NCBI GenBank assembly: GCA_947493695.1
Contig: CANLSF010000007.1
Span: forward strand, 248,001-312,000
Source of the DNA: an uncultured Kiloniellaceae bacterium
GTDB lineage: Bacteria > Pseudomonadota > Alphaproteobacteria > Kiloniellales > Kiloniellaceae
Direction of reading: 5' to 3'
Length of the DNA stretch: 64,000 nucleotides
Under the pieces are notes generated by a model. It made no database searches and was not told the DNA's origin. It saw nothing but the letters and a program-made list of their open reading frames with translations. Made by a program: the position numbers and the translations under genes. Positions 19,128 through 30,087 of the stretch are shown in pieces. Each line of letters opens with the position of its first letter. Position 1 is the first letter of the stretch.

Positions 19128-19827
19128 ACTGGAAAACCTGAAGTGTGGCTACGGCGCCTTTACCGCCGTACACGGCCTCAGCCTCGAAATTCCACAAGGC
19201 GAGATCTTTGCACTGGTCGGCGCCAACGGGGCAGGCAAAACTTCGACCATCATGACCATTGCCGGTCAGGTCGAACTGCAAGGCGGCAGCATTTCCTTCG
19301 ACGGCCGCGATATCTCCCAAATGCCTGCCCGCGAGAGAGTGACTGCGGGGATCGCGCTGGCACCCGAAGGCCGCCGTCTCTTTGCGGACATGTCGGTCGA
19401 GGAAAACCTGACCATGGGGGGTTACAGCCGCCCACGGACTGCGGAGGCGAAAACCCGCGAGATGGTCCTGGAGACCTTTCCGCGCCTGAAAGAACGCCTG
19501 CAGCAACGCTCCGGCTCGCTCTCCGGCGGTGAGCAGCAGATGCTGGCCATCGGGCGGGCGCTCATGGCCGGTCCGAAGTTCCTGATGATCGACGAGGTTT
19601 CTCTCGGCCTGATGCCCAAGATCGTCGATGTCTGTTACGACGCCATCGAAAAGCTCAAGGCACGGGGCATCACCATCCTGCTGGTCGAACAGAACACCCA
19701 ACGGGCCCTGGCCGTTGCCGACCAGGTCTGCGTGCTGGAATCCGGGCGCAGCGTCTGGATGGGCTCGGCCACCGAAGCCCGCGACGACCCGGCACTGATC
19801 GAAGCCTATCTGGGCCTCGCAAGTTAA
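19120..19827 (+). CDS. livF: ABC transporter ATP-binding protein LivF
   Basis: This 235-residue ATPase has Walker A 'GANGAGKTS', signature 'LSGGEQQMLAIGRAL', a Walker B region 'FLMIDEVSLGLMP' and 'LLVEQN' near the switch. It is the second nucleotide-binding subunit of the importer. The ATG at 19120 lies inside the end of livG and matches the family N-terminus ('MLKLENLKCGYGAFTAVHGL'); earlier in-frame starts would only translate livG sequence out of frame. The hutU gene follows after 93 bp with its own operator. Confidence 0.9.
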   Translation: MLKLENLKCGYGAFTAVHGLSLEIPQGEIFALVGANGAGKTSTIMTIAGQVELQGGSISFDGRDISQMPARERVTAGIALAPEGRRLFADMSVEENLTMGGYSRPRTAEAKTREMVLETFPRLKERLQQRSGSLSGGEQQMLAIGRALMAGPKFLMIDEVSLGLMPKIVDVCYDAIEKLKARGITILLVEQNTQRALAVADQVCVLESGRSVWMGSATEARDDPALIEAYLGLAS

Positions 19828-19872
19828 ATTCCGGCAAACAGAGGCAGGGTAAGACTCCGTCTCGACAGCGCG

Positions 19873-19898
19873 ACTCAAGTTGTATATACAACTTGAGT
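19873..19898. promoter_or_regulatory. HutC-type operator upstream of hutU
   Basis: A perfect 26-bp palindrome is centred on TGTATATACA (19881-19890), with arms ACTCAAGT and ACTTGAGT. It ends 22 bp before the hutU ATG. It is the longest and most symmetrical of the three HutC-type sites. A repressor bound here would block the promoter or transcription start. Confidence 0.8.
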
Positions 19899-19920
19899 TC
19901 CGATATTCTGGAGAGACCTC

Positions 19921-21606
19921 ATGACCACCACATCCGGCCCCCACAACCGCCAGGACAATCAGCGCCAGATCCGCGCCCCGCACGGCAGCGAACTGACCGC
20001 GAAGAGCTGGCTGACGGAAGCCCCATTGCGCATGCTGATGAACAATCTGGATGCCGAGGTTGCCGAACGTCCAAGTGAACTGGTGGTTTACGGCGGCATC
20101 GGCCGAGCGGCGCGCGACTGGAACAGCTTCGACGTTATCACACGCAGTCTGAGAGAACTGAACGAGGACGAGACCCTGCTGGTCCAGTCCGGCAAACCGG
20201 TCGGCGTTTTCAAAACCCACGCCGATGCCCCACGTGTTCTGATCGCCAACTCCAATCTGGTGCCACACTGGGCGAACTGGGATCACTTCCATAAGCTCGA
20301 TAAGGCCGGCCTGATGATGTACGGCCAGATGACGGCAGGCTCCTGGATCTATATCGGCAGCCAGGGCATCGTGCAGGGCACGTACGAAACCTTCGTCGAG
20401 GTCGGACGTCAGCACTATGACGGCAATCTGACCGGGAAATGGATCCTCACCGGTGGTCTGGGCGGCATGGGTGGCGCGCAACCGCTCGCAGCCACGATGG
20501 CCGGCGCCTGTATGCTGGCGGTCGAATGCCAGCCCAGCCGGATCGAGATGCGCCTGGAAACCGGCTACCTGGATCATAAAGCCGACAATCTCGACGACGC
20601 ACTCGAGATGATCTCCACCGCCTGCGCCGAAGGCCGCGCCATTTCAGTTGGACTGCTCGGCAACGCGGGTGAGGTGTTCCCGGAACTGGTCAAACGCGGT
20701 GTGCGCCCGGATGTCGTCACCGACCAGACCAGCGCCCATGACCCCCTGAACGGTTACCTGCCGATTGGCTGGAGCCTCGACCGCTGGGAGCGGACCCGGG
20801 AAAGCGATCCCGCCGAGGTCACAAGGGCCGCCAAGGAATCCATGAAGGTTCAAGTCGAGGCCATGCTTGAATTCCACAAGCAGGGCGTCCCGACCCTCGA
20901 CTACGGCAACAATATCCGTCAGATGGCGCTTGAGATGGGCAGCGAGCACGCCTTCGATTTTCCTGGTTTCGTACCCGCCTACATCCGTCCGCTTTTCTGC
21001 CGCGGCATCGGCCCCTTCCGCTGGGCAGCGCTCTCCGGTGATCCGGAGGACATCTACAAGACCGACGCGAAGGTCAAGGAACTGATCCCCGACAATCCGC
21101 ATCTACACAACTGGCTCGATATGGCCCGCGAGCGCATCCAGTTCCAGGGCCTGCCCTCACGCATCTGCTGGGTCGGCCTTGGCGAACGGGCGCGGCTGGG
21201 TCTGGCCTTCAACGAGATGGTGGCCAAGGGTGAGCTCTCAGCACCTGTCGTGATTGGCCGCGATCATCTGGATTCCGGTTCCGTTGCCAGCCCCAACCGC
21301 GAGACCGAGGGCATGAAAGACGGCTCCGATGCGGTCTCCGACTGGCCCCTGCTCAACGCTCTGCTCAATTGCGCGAGCGGCGCGACCTGGGTTTCGCTGC
21401 ATCACGGTGGCGGAGTCGGCATGGGCTTTTCCCAGCACTCCGGCATGGTCATCGTTGCCGACGGCACCGATGACGCTGCGCGCCGCCTGGAACGGGTCCT
21501 GACCAATGATCCCGCGACCGGCGTCATGCGCCACGCGGACGCCGGTTACGACATCGCCATCGACTGCGCCCGCGAGCACGGTCTGAACCTGCCGATGCTG
21601 GATTGA
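19921..21606 (+). CDS. hutU: Urocanate hydratase
   Basis: This 561-residue enzyme converts urocanate to imidazolone propionate using tightly bound NAD+ in the cytoplasm; it is the second step of histidine degradation. Full-length family sequence is present: '[19 protein letters not shown]', '[20 protein letters not shown]', '[17 protein letters not shown]', '[20 protein letters not shown]', and the catalytic cysteine Cys416 in '[20 protein letters not shown]'. A GGAGAG ribosome site precedes the ATG. hutH and hutI are not in the window. The 26-bp palindrome just upstream should make it HutC-controlled. Confidence 0.97.
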   Translation: MTTTSGPHNRQDNQRQIRAPHGSELTAKSWLTEAPLRMLMNNLDAEVAERPSELVVYGGIGRAARDWNSFDVITRSLRELNEDETLLVQSGKPVGVFKTHADAPRVLIANSNLVPHWANWDHFHKLDKAGLMMYGQMTAGSWIYIGSQGIVQGTYETFVEVGRQHYDGNLTGKWILTGGLGGMGGAQPLAATMAGACMLAVECQPSRIEMRLETGYLDHKADNLDDALEMISTACAEGRAISVGLLGNAGEVFPELVKRGVRPDVVTDQTSAHDPLNGYLPIGWSLDRWERTRESDPAEVTRAAKESMKVQVEAMLEFHKQGVPTLDYGNNIRQMALEMGSEHAFDFPGFVPAYIRPLFCRGIGPFRWAALSGDPEDIYKTDAKVKELIPDNPHLHNWLDMARERIQFQGLPSRICWVGLGERARLGLAFNEMVAKGELSAPVVIGRDHLDSGSVASPNRETEGMKDGSDAVSDWPLLNALLNCASGATWVSLHHGGGVGMGFSQHSGMVIVADGTDDAARRLERVLTNDPATGVMRHADAGYDIAIDCAREHGLNLPMLD

Positions 21607-21649
21607 TCGGCAACCTCGAAACAACACCTTGTTGTCAGTGCAACGATCG

Positions 21650-21681
21650 AAAAAACTCGGGAGGTATAAACCTCCCGAGTT
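21650..21681 (-). terminator. Rho-independent terminator of the symporter gene
   Basis: AACTCGGGAGG pairs perfectly with CCTCCCGAGTT across a six-base loop. On the minus strand the stem is followed by six T (the A-run at 21650-21655). It lies 30 bases past the symporter stop codon and may also slow hutU read-through from the other side. Confidence 0.8.
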
Positions 21682-21711
21682 GATCTGCCGTCCACTCATG
21701 AGACCCGAGCG

Positions 21712-23667
21712 CTATCCCCGGGACTGTTCCGGTGCAAGGTCGCCGATGTCCTCCGCAAGAACCTCGATCTCCTTCTCGGGAACCGTGGACATTTCCATCT
21801 TGTAGGCCAGGAACCACATCATGGCGCAACCAAGCAGCCAGAAGATGATCTGCCAGGCCCAGATCGAAGGAATACCGAAGGTCCAGTTCGCGGCATCGTT
21901 TGGCGCCCCGAAGATATCGTTGCCTATGACTGCACCCGGACCGATGCCAAAGAACATCCAGGCCAGGGTCACTGCCCAGGCGATCGGCACCAGCTTCTTC
22001 TTCTCAACGGACAGGCTGGCGTGCTCACGCAGGAAGTTGTGATAGACCATGCGATGCTGGGTATCGTCCGCATTCTGGGTCATCATGCAGACCGGAATTA
22101 AGACTGCGAGATTGCAGATAATCCCCCAACCTGCGGAGTGGATCGTGAGTGGCCAGCGCCCCCAGGGCAGCGCACCGCCAGTAATCTGCTGACCGATGGT
22201 CTCGGTAAAGATCACGCCGATCAAGCCCGCCGCAAGGCCCCAGGTCGCCCCTTGACGGGTGATCCAGGGGAACCAGGTGACGGCGGCAAGCGCAGGCCAC
22301 ATCTGGAACCCGAACGCCACCGCCAGACCGCCAAGCAAAACCAGCGCATCGCTCGAGAAGGTCGCGACCAGTAGGGCCGAGATGACGATGAAGGCAACGC
22401 CGATGCGACCAAACAGCTTTTGCGTGGCGTGATCAGCCGTCGGGTTGAGGTAACGCTTGTAGAGATCCCGGGTGAGCATGCCGCCCGCGGTCGACATGTA
22501 GGCAGCGCCGGTCGACTGCATCGCTGCAAGCGCGCAGACCGCCAGCAGGCCGACCAGCCAGGGAGCGGCGTCCGCGATCTGATTGAAGTAGTAAGGCACA
22601 AGGGAATCCGGGTTCGCTGAAATCGACTCCCCGTCCAGAACATTGGAAAGCGCGAGACCAGCCTCCGTCACCGCCGGGTTGGCGCCCAGCAGATGCGCGC
22701 CCATACCCTGGAAGGCGGTGAAGAAGAAGAGAATGCCACCGATGCAGAAGGAAGATGCCCAAACCTGTTGAGGCGCAAAGGGTTTCGGACTGGCATTGCC
22801 AAAGGCCCACATGGTAAAGGCCGGTGCTGACTGAATTCCCATCAGGGCAAACATGTAGGTCAGCACCATGACGCCGGTCCAGAGACCGCCCACCGGTGCC
22901 TCCTTTCCAAGGCCTGCGGTAAACTGAATCACGCCCGGAATGGCGAAGTAAGCATTGTATGCGTCGCCGGGTGTGGTGCCCCACTTGCCGACATCGGACG
23001 CCGCCAGATTGGCAAAGCCCTGGTTCAACGCGGCCCAGCCGCCTGCCAGGTCCAGCGCGATCAGGCCCGTGATCATGATCCCGACAGCCAGAAGAATGCA
23101 CTGAACGGTATCCACATAAGCCACCGCCCGCAGACCGCCGGAGGCGACATAAATGAGCACCACTGCCGAAAGCAGCCAGGTGCCCGCGGTCTTGGAAATC
23201 AGATCGTCGGTCAGAACGTTGAAGAGAAAACCGGACGCGCCGAGCTGAACTCCCAGATAGGGAATGGAGAAAAGCAGAGCCACTAGAACGACCAGAATCC
23301 GGATTGCATCGCCCCGGAAGTAATCCGAGAGCATTTCACCCGGTGTCACATAGCCGAAGCGTTTGCCCAGCATCCACTGGCGCTTAAGAAACATGACGCC
23401 GGTAAAGGGAATGGTCACCGCGTAAAACGACGCGTAGGCGTATTGGAAACCGTCACGATAAACCAGTCCCGGATGCCCCATGAAGGTCCAGCCCGAGAAG
23501 GATGTGGCCGTCGCTGCAAGAATGAAGACCCAAATCGAAAGTCTGCGTCCCGCGATGAAATAATCACTCGCGGTCTTCGCCGTCATAGCCCCTTTGATGC
23601 CCCAGAAAACGCAATAGGCCCAATAGAGTCCCACGAAGACGAAGAGCCAGATTACTTTTGGTGCCAT
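21712..23667 (-). CDS. Sodium:solute symporter, probably for a short-chain monocarboxylate
   Basis: This 651-residue SSS-family transporter has about 13-14 membrane helices. Landmarks include 'SDYFIAGRRLSIWVFILAAT', 'TATSFSGWTFMGHPGLVYRD' and 'MQSTGAAYMSTAGGMLTRDL', the Na+-site region. It is divergent from a short-chain-fatty-acid type regulator with acs beyond it, so acetate, propionate or a similar acid is the inferred substrate; proline- or pantothenate-type cargo cannot be excluded from sequence alone. A GGGAGGAG ribosome site precedes the ATG and a strong terminator follows. Confidence 0.85.
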   Translation of the reverse strand: MAPKVIWLFVFVGLYWAYCVFWGIKGAMTAKTASDYFIAGRRLSIWVFILAATATSFSGWTFMGHPGLVYRDGFQYAYASFYAVTIPFTGVMFLKRQWMLGKRFGYVTPGEMLSDYFRGDAIRILVVLVALLFSIPYLGVQLGASGFLFNVLTDDLISKTAGTWLLSAVVLIYVASGGLRAVAYVDTVQCILLAVGIMITGLIALDLAGGWAALNQGFANLAASDVGKWGTTPGDAYNAYFAIPGVIQFTAGLGKEAPVGGLWTGVMVLTYMFALMGIQSAPAFTMWAFGNASPKPFAPQQVWASSFCIGGILFFFTAFQGMGAHLLGANPAVTEAGLALSNVLDGESISANPDSLVPYYFNQIADAAPWLVGLLAVCALAAMQSTGAAYMSTAGGMLTRDLYKRYLNPTADHATQKLFGRIGVAFIVISALLVATFSSDALVLLGGLAVAFGFQMWPALAAVTWFPWITRQGATWGLAAGLIGVIFTETIGQQITGGALPWGRWPLTIHSAGWGIICNLAVLIPVCMMTQNADDTQHRMVYHNFLREHASLSVEKKKLVPIAWAVTLAWMFFGIGPGAVIGNDIFGAPNDAANWTFGIPSIWAWQIIFWLLGCAMMWFLAYKMEMSTVPEKEIEVLAEDIGDLAPEQSRG

Positions 23668-23885
23668 GTCAGGCTCCTCCCTCTTTTCTGATCGAGTAAG
23701 AGAGCTTGATTTCGATCTTCGCGTTGATGCGAAGGGTCGCTCTCTTATCAGTCTTTAAGACGGGATCGAACCTCGCCCAATGACCCCGACACCACCGTGG
23801 AGAGAAGCGCATCCAATGAGACGGTCAAATGGAATTGCTCTTGTAAAGAATCCACAGACCGGAAAAATTTACTATAACACCTTGA

Positions 23886-23948
23886 TTTTGCAAGAAATTA
23901 ACTGTAAAAACAGTACCTAGCTATTTTACAATTTGTAACGTTTGTAAA
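23886..23948. promoter_or_regulatory. Cluster of TTTGTAA/TTTTACA-type repeats, candidate ScfR-family operator
   Basis: The divergent symporter/regulator region contains TTTTGCAAG (23886-23894), the palindrome ACTGTAAAAACAGT (23901-23914), and then TTTTACAA, TTTGTAAC and TTTGTAAA (23924-23948). The last two repeats start nine bases apart. A similar nine-base direct repeat of TTTTTACAA lies upstream of acs at 25577-25594. This is the expected position for autoregulation and symporter control by the adjacent XRE regulator; binding is inferred. Confidence 0.5.
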
Positions 23949-23974
23949 CTCGCGCGGCGGTCGAGGAATGTTCG

Positions 23975-25516
23975 ATGGCCAAAAAAGCGTTATTAGGCAG
24001 TAAGGTACGCCGGTTACGCCGGGAGCGGAACCTGACCCAGCTTGAGATGGCCAAGGGCGTGGGAATTTCTGCGAGCTATCTCAATCTGATTGAACACAAT
24101 CAGCGTCCATTGACGCTTCCTTTGCTGTTCAAGCTTTCAGAGACCTATGGAGTCGATCTTCAGTCCTTTTCGCAAGACGACGAAAGTCGCCTGCTCGCCG
24201 ACTTGAGTGAACTCTTCGGCGACGCCTTCTTTCGCGACACCTCGATCAAACGCGACGAGCTGAACGAAGCGGTCCGGACAGCGCCGGCGATTTGCCAGGC
24301 AATCCTGATGCTCTATCACGCCTACCGCAATTCCCGCAGCGAAATCCAGGCCCTGGGCGAGCGTCTGTCCGGTGACTCCTTCTTCGCCAGTTCGACTCAC
24401 GAACTCCGCACGCTTCTGACTTCGATCCTCTCCTTCTCCGAGATACTTCAGGATCATGAGAATCTGGATCCCGAACAACGCCAGCGCTTCATCGATGTGG
24501 TGGCGGGCGAGAGCCGGAAGCTCTCGTCTCTTATGACGCGGATGATTGAACAGACCTCGCTCGACAGTTTGCCACGCAACGATCAGGACACACCGCCCGC
24601 AGAGGACCTGGACGACTTTATCCATCAACACAACAACCACTATCCGGACCTCGAGGAAATCGCCGAAGAATTGCGACGCGATGCCGGACTGGGTCCTGAG
24701 GAGACCGACCCTGAGCGGCGCTTCAGTACGCTTGCCGCTCTCTGGCGTCGGCTTGAGACCTCGGCCCTACCCGATATGGATGCCGCACCTGGCCGGTGCC
24801 GGACCCTGAGCGGGCGCTGCTTCCGCCTGGCGCAGAAGATCGCGGCGCGCCATTACAGTTCCAGACTGGAGCAGCTGATCGCCGCCTCTCACCTCACGTC
24901 AGGCGCAGCGCGCGACTTGGCACGTGAGGTCACGGCAAACTACGTCGCGGCGGCCGTCATGATGCCTTACCGACACTACCTCGCCGTCGCACGGGACCTG
25001 CGCTACGATCTGGAACAGTTGACCTGGCGGTTCGGGGTAAGTTTCGAGCAGGCCTGCCAACGGCTTTCGAGTCTGCAGAAACCGGATAACAAGGGACTGC
25101 CCCTTCATTTTGTCCGGGTTGATATCGCGGGCAACATCTCCAAGCGCTTTTCCGCGTCCGGCCTGCGCATCGCCCGCTATGGCGGCGCCTGCCCCCGCCT
25201 CAATCTCCACTCCGCATTTTTAACCCCCGGTCAGACCAATGTTCAGGTCTCGCAAATGCCCGACGGGAGCACCTATCTCTGCCTCGCCCGCAGCATCGTG
25301 AAAACGGAAGGCGGTCATCACAGCCCGAAAAGCCACTATGCGATCGGGATCGGGTGCGACATTAAATACGCCACCGACATCGTGTACGCGGACGATATCA
25401 ATCTCGGCAACAGCAGCATCGTCGTGCCGGTCGGCGTCAGCTGCCGCCTCTGCGAACGGCAAAACTGCCGCCAGCGGGCCTTTCCTGCGATCCTGGGCGA
25501 GACCGTGTCCACATGA
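23975..25516 (+). CDS. ScfR-like XRE regulator with embedded histidine-kinase H-box
   Basis: This 513-residue protein begins with an XRE helix-turn-helix (residues 8-63, 'LTQLEMAKGVGISASYLNLI'). A segment at about 132-195 looks like a HisKA dimerisation domain with the H-box 'SSTHELRTLLTSILSFSEIL' (His142); no kinase ATPase domain follows. The C-terminal part (about 270-513) resembles the DUF2083 region of short-chain acyl-CoA regulators and ends with a cysteine cluster, C490, C493 and C498. No IrrE-type HExxH is seen. Its position between a symporter and acs fits control of acetate or propionate use. A GAGGAA ribosome site precedes the ATG. Confidence 0.82.
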   Translation: MAKKALLGSKVRRLRRERNLTQLEMAKGVGISASYLNLIEHNQRPLTLPLLFKLSETYGVDLQSFSQDDESRLLADLSELFGDAFFRDTSIKRDELNEAVRTAPAICQAILMLYHAYRNSRSEIQALGERLSGDSFFASSTHELRTLLTSILSFSEILQDHENLDPEQRQRFIDVVAGESRKLSSLMTRMIEQTSLDSLPRNDQDTPPAEDLDDFIHQHNNHYPDLEEIAEELRRDAGLGPEETDPERRFSTLAALWRRLETSALPDMDAAPGRCRTLSGRCFRLAQKIAARHYSSRLEQLIAASHLTSGAARDLAREVTANYVAAAVMMPYRHYLAVARDLRYDLEQLTWRFGVSFEQACQRLSSLQKPDNKGLPLHFVRVDIAGNISKRFSASGLRIARYGGACPRLNLHSAFLTPGQTNVQVSQMPDGSTYLCLARSIVKTEGGHHSPKSHYAIGIGCDIKYATDIVYADDINLGNSSIVVPVGVSCRLCERQNCRQRAFPAILGETVST

Positions 25517-25576
25517 TCGTCTCCAGCTTTCCAGCACAAGACGCCAGCTTGGCTCACCGACGCCCTAGCGGTAGAA

Positions 25577-25594
25577 TTTTTACAATTTTTACAA
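25577..25594. promoter_or_regulatory. Tandem TTTTTACAA repeats upstream of acs
   Basis: TTTTTACAA is repeated head to tail (25577-25585 and 25586-25594). A possible promoter lies downstream, with TTGACT at 25654-25659 and ATATTT at 25677-25682 spaced 17 bp apart. The repeats resemble those in the regulator/symporter control region, and their position upstream of the -35 box would suit an activator. Confidence 0.5.
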
Positions 25595-25760
25595 ACAACG
25601 GTCTGTCTGAGAGTAAATAATTTTCCAATTTTTCCTTATAAAACATAATGTTATTGACTTACTCTCGATTCTGTAAATATTTTTACCCCTGCGTGCGAAA
25701 GACCCGAGCATTAAACTCCGGGCTAAAACAACCTGCGGCGCGACAAGGGAGAGGCACTTG

Positions 25761-25862
25761 ATGTCCGACGATCGGAAAGTGAAATCCGGAAACGGCCTCT
25801 CCTGGCTCTGGCTGCTTGCCGCGCTCGCCGTTCTTGTCGCGGTTGGCGTCGCGACAGGTTGA
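25761..25862 (+). CDS. 33-residue single-span membrane peptide
   Basis: A short frame starts with ATG at 25761 behind a strong AAGGGAGAGG ribosome site and encodes a charged N-terminus (MSDDRKVKSGNG) and one hydrophobic helix (about residues 13-31, 'LSWLWLLAALAVLVAVGVA'), then stops. It lies between the candidate acs promoter and the acs ATG, 68 bp before acs, so it should be on the acs mRNA. Such leader-position membrane peptides can regulate or accompany a transporter or enzyme, but no function is known. The charge distribution and ribosome site are the evidence that it is real. Confidence 0.6.
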   Translation: MSDDRKVKSGNGLSWLWLLAALAVLVAVGVATG

Positions 25863-25930
25863 ACAGCGCATAAAAAAACAGACCGCCGAAACCCAATAAA
25901 AAGACCAATCGGCCATCGGGAGGAAACATC

Positions 25931-27877
<1,947 letters not shown>

Positions 27878-27904
27878 TAAGCCAGAACGATATCGCTCAA
27901 AAGC

Positions 27905-27943
27905 AAGGGCCCGCGTCTTTCAGGACACGGGCCCTTTTCTTTT
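27905..27943 (+). terminator. Rho-independent terminator of acs
   Basis: AAGGGCCCGCGTC pairs with GACACGGGCCCTT over a six-base loop with one mismatch, followed by TTTTCTTTT. It starts 28 bases after the acs stop codon. Confidence 0.85.
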
Positions 27944-27972
27944 GCACTCGCTCATAAGGGTGAGCGCCGAGA

Positions 27973-30087
27973 CTATGCCGCCCGCAGTCTGGCCAGGAAC
28001 CTCTCGAGCTCCTCACGCAACGTATCCGACTGTGACGTCAAATCCCCAACGACATTGACAACTTTTGAAGCAGCGTCGCCGGACTGCTGGGCCGCGGTAT
28101 TCACCTCAATAATGTTCGAAGAAACATCCTGAGTGCCCGATGCGGTCTGCTGGATATTTTGAGCGATATCCTGTGTCGCGGCATTCTGCTCTTCAACCGC
28201 TGCAGCAACCTCAGTGGTCATGGTGTTGATCTTGGACATCGCCTCGACCACCCCTTCAATCTCGCTCACGGTCCGCTGCGTCGAATCCTGCATGGTGCCG
28301 ATCTGCTGACTGATTTCTTCAGTTGCCTTGGCCGTTTGATTGGCCAGAGACTTGACCTCTGAAGCTACCACCGCGAAGCCCTTCCCGGCTTCGCCAGCGC
28401 GGGCCGCCTCAATCGTGGCATTCAACGCCAGCAGGTTGGTCTGCTCAGCAATGTCGTTAATCAGGTTCACGACGTCACCGATCTTCTGTGCACCCTCAGC
28501 CAGGCCTTTCACCGTGGTGTTGGTGGACTCCGCCTGACCCTTGCCGGTTGAGGCAACATTGGCGGCATCCGCAACCTGACGGGCGATCTCCTGGATCGAG
28601 TTGGAGAGCTCCTCAGCCGCGGAAGCCACTGTTTGGGCGGTCACCGTTGCTTCTTCCGAAGCTGCGGCAACCGTGCTTGCCCGGCTTGTGGTCTGTTCGG
28701 AGGCTGCCGAAAGCGATTGCGCCGTGACCTTCATCTCGTCCGCGGCACTACCAACGCCGTCAACCACATTCTTCACACTGGATTCGAGGTCGTCCGCCAT
28801 CTGCAAGGTTGCCTGGCGTTTTTCCTGCTCAGCGCTCTCTTCCCTGCGAAGCCGTTCTTCACGCAGACGGTTGGTCTCGATGGCATTCTCTTTGAATACC
28901 TGCACGGCCTGCGCCATCACGCCGATTTCATCACCGCGGTTCTGTGCGGGCACCTCCGCAGAAGTATCGCCATCAGCGAGGCGGCGCATGGCAGTCGTCA
29001 TCTCGATGATTGGGCGAGAAATCGCGCGGCCGGTCAAGAATGCGAGCAAGATGCCGATAATGATTGCAGCAATAGCAACCACCTCGACCGCGATCACCTC
29101 AAGCTGCATCGTTTCTGTTGCTTGTGGCCCCAATGCATCCTGAGCCGCCTTGTTCGAAAGTTTGATCTGCTCCACTTCATTGGCAAGTTTGGGACCGATC
29201 ACATCGAGTGTTCCTTCGATGAGATTATTCCGGCTAAAGATAGTCTCAACGACGCCACTAAAGGTAGACTTGTATCTCCCCGCCAGTTCAACCACCTTGG
29301 TTGCGAGTTCACGACGTACCGGGTTCTGAAGCTCGCTCAGCATTTCCGAAGCGGTCCGCTCGAAGTCATTGAGTTCCTGATTGGAACGGTCGGCGCTTGC
29401 CTGCTTGTTATCGACCAGGAAGCGGTTCGAATAGAGCCGGGCCAGCAACAGATGGCGTAGCGAAATGCCAGCGCGGTAGGCGGCCGTTGCATCGCCGTCA
29501 TCGAAAGCGCTTTTCATGATCTTGGTCAGCGTGCGTTCCGATTCCGGGCCAATCGCGTTGAGCTGATCAACGAGCTCATTGCGCTGCTTCACGAACCCGG
29601 TAACCTCCTCGAAGGTAGAGCGATAGGTTCCGATTTCATCCGCTGCGGCAACAATTCCAGCCAGATGCTCACTACCCTGGAAGAGTTCTTCTGCACCATG
29701 GATAATGTCTTCGGTGGTAGAGGCGCGTTTCCTGACCACGTCGGCGGCTTCCTCCGAATTGTGAAGAATGTAATTCTTCACACCCAGGCGCGCCGAGAGC
29801 AGGTTCGCCTGAATCCGCCCCATCTGGTTGGTCTGGCGCGCTAAAGTCCTATACTCCTTGAACTGGCTGTTTGCATGCGAAAGGCCGAAGAAGCCAAGGC
29901 CACTCACGATTACAAGAAAGGCCAGCACAGCGCCGGATCCTAGGCCGATTTTCTTGCCAACCGTCAGGTTGGTAAAAAGATTGCCACGGGACTTGGCTGA
30001 CTTTGCAGCTTTGTCTTCCTGAGCCATTGAAGGCTGAGCATTTTCTTCGGAGACTTCCGAGCGGTTCATTACACCATCCTCAGACAT
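27973..30087 (-). CDS. Membrane chemoreceptor with HBM-size sensing domain
   Basis: This 704-residue receptor has an unusual charged cytoplasmic N-terminus (residues 1-45), a first membrane helix (51-70), a 260-residue helical periplasmic domain (71-330), a second helix (331-351), HAMP ('[17 protein letters not shown]') and an MCP signalling domain (about 450-704) with '[20 protein letters not shown]'. The length of the sensing domain and its opening ('[20 protein letters not shown]') resemble the helical bimodular (HBM) class, whose known members bind organic acids or polyamines. It lies just after acs, which suggests but does not prove an organic-acid ligand. An alternative ATG lies at 30069. 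Confidence 0.88.
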   Translation of the reverse strand: MSEDGVMNRSEVSEENAQPSMAQEDKAAKSAKSRGNLFTNLTVGKKIGLGSGAVLAFLVIVSGLGFFGLSHANSQFKEYRTLARQTNQMGRIQANLLSARLGVKNYILHNSEEAADVVRKRASTTEDIIHGAEELFQGSEHLAGIVAAADEIGTYRSTFEEVTGFVKQRNELVDQLNAIGPESERTLTKIMKSAFDDGDATAAYRAGISLRHLLLARLYSNRFLVDNKQASADRSNQELNDFERTASEMLSELQNPVRRELATKVVELAGRYKSTFSGVVETIFSRNNLIEGTLDVIGPKLANEVEQIKLSNKAAQDALGPQATETMQLEVIAVEVVAIAAIIIGILLAFLTGRAISRPIIEMTTAMRRLADGDTSAEVPAQNRGDEIGVMAQAVQVFKENAIETNRLREERLRREESAEQEKRQATLQMADDLESSVKNVVDGVGSAADEMKVTAQSLSAASEQTTSRASTVAAASEEATVTAQTVASAAEELSNSIQEIARQVADAANVASTGKGQAESTNTTVKGLAEGAQKIGDVVNLINDIAEQTNLLALNATIEAARAGEAGKGFAVVASEVKSLANQTAKATEEISQQIGTMQDSTQRTVSEIEGVVEAMSKINTMTTEVAAAVEEQNAATQDIAQNIQQTASGTQDVSSNIIEVNTAAQQSGDAASKVVNVVGDLTSQSDTLREELERFLARLRAA

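Noticed and set aside
19054-20577. 507-codon frame on the minus strand opposite livF and hutU
   Set aside because: It overlaps two strongly supported genes and has no motif of its own.
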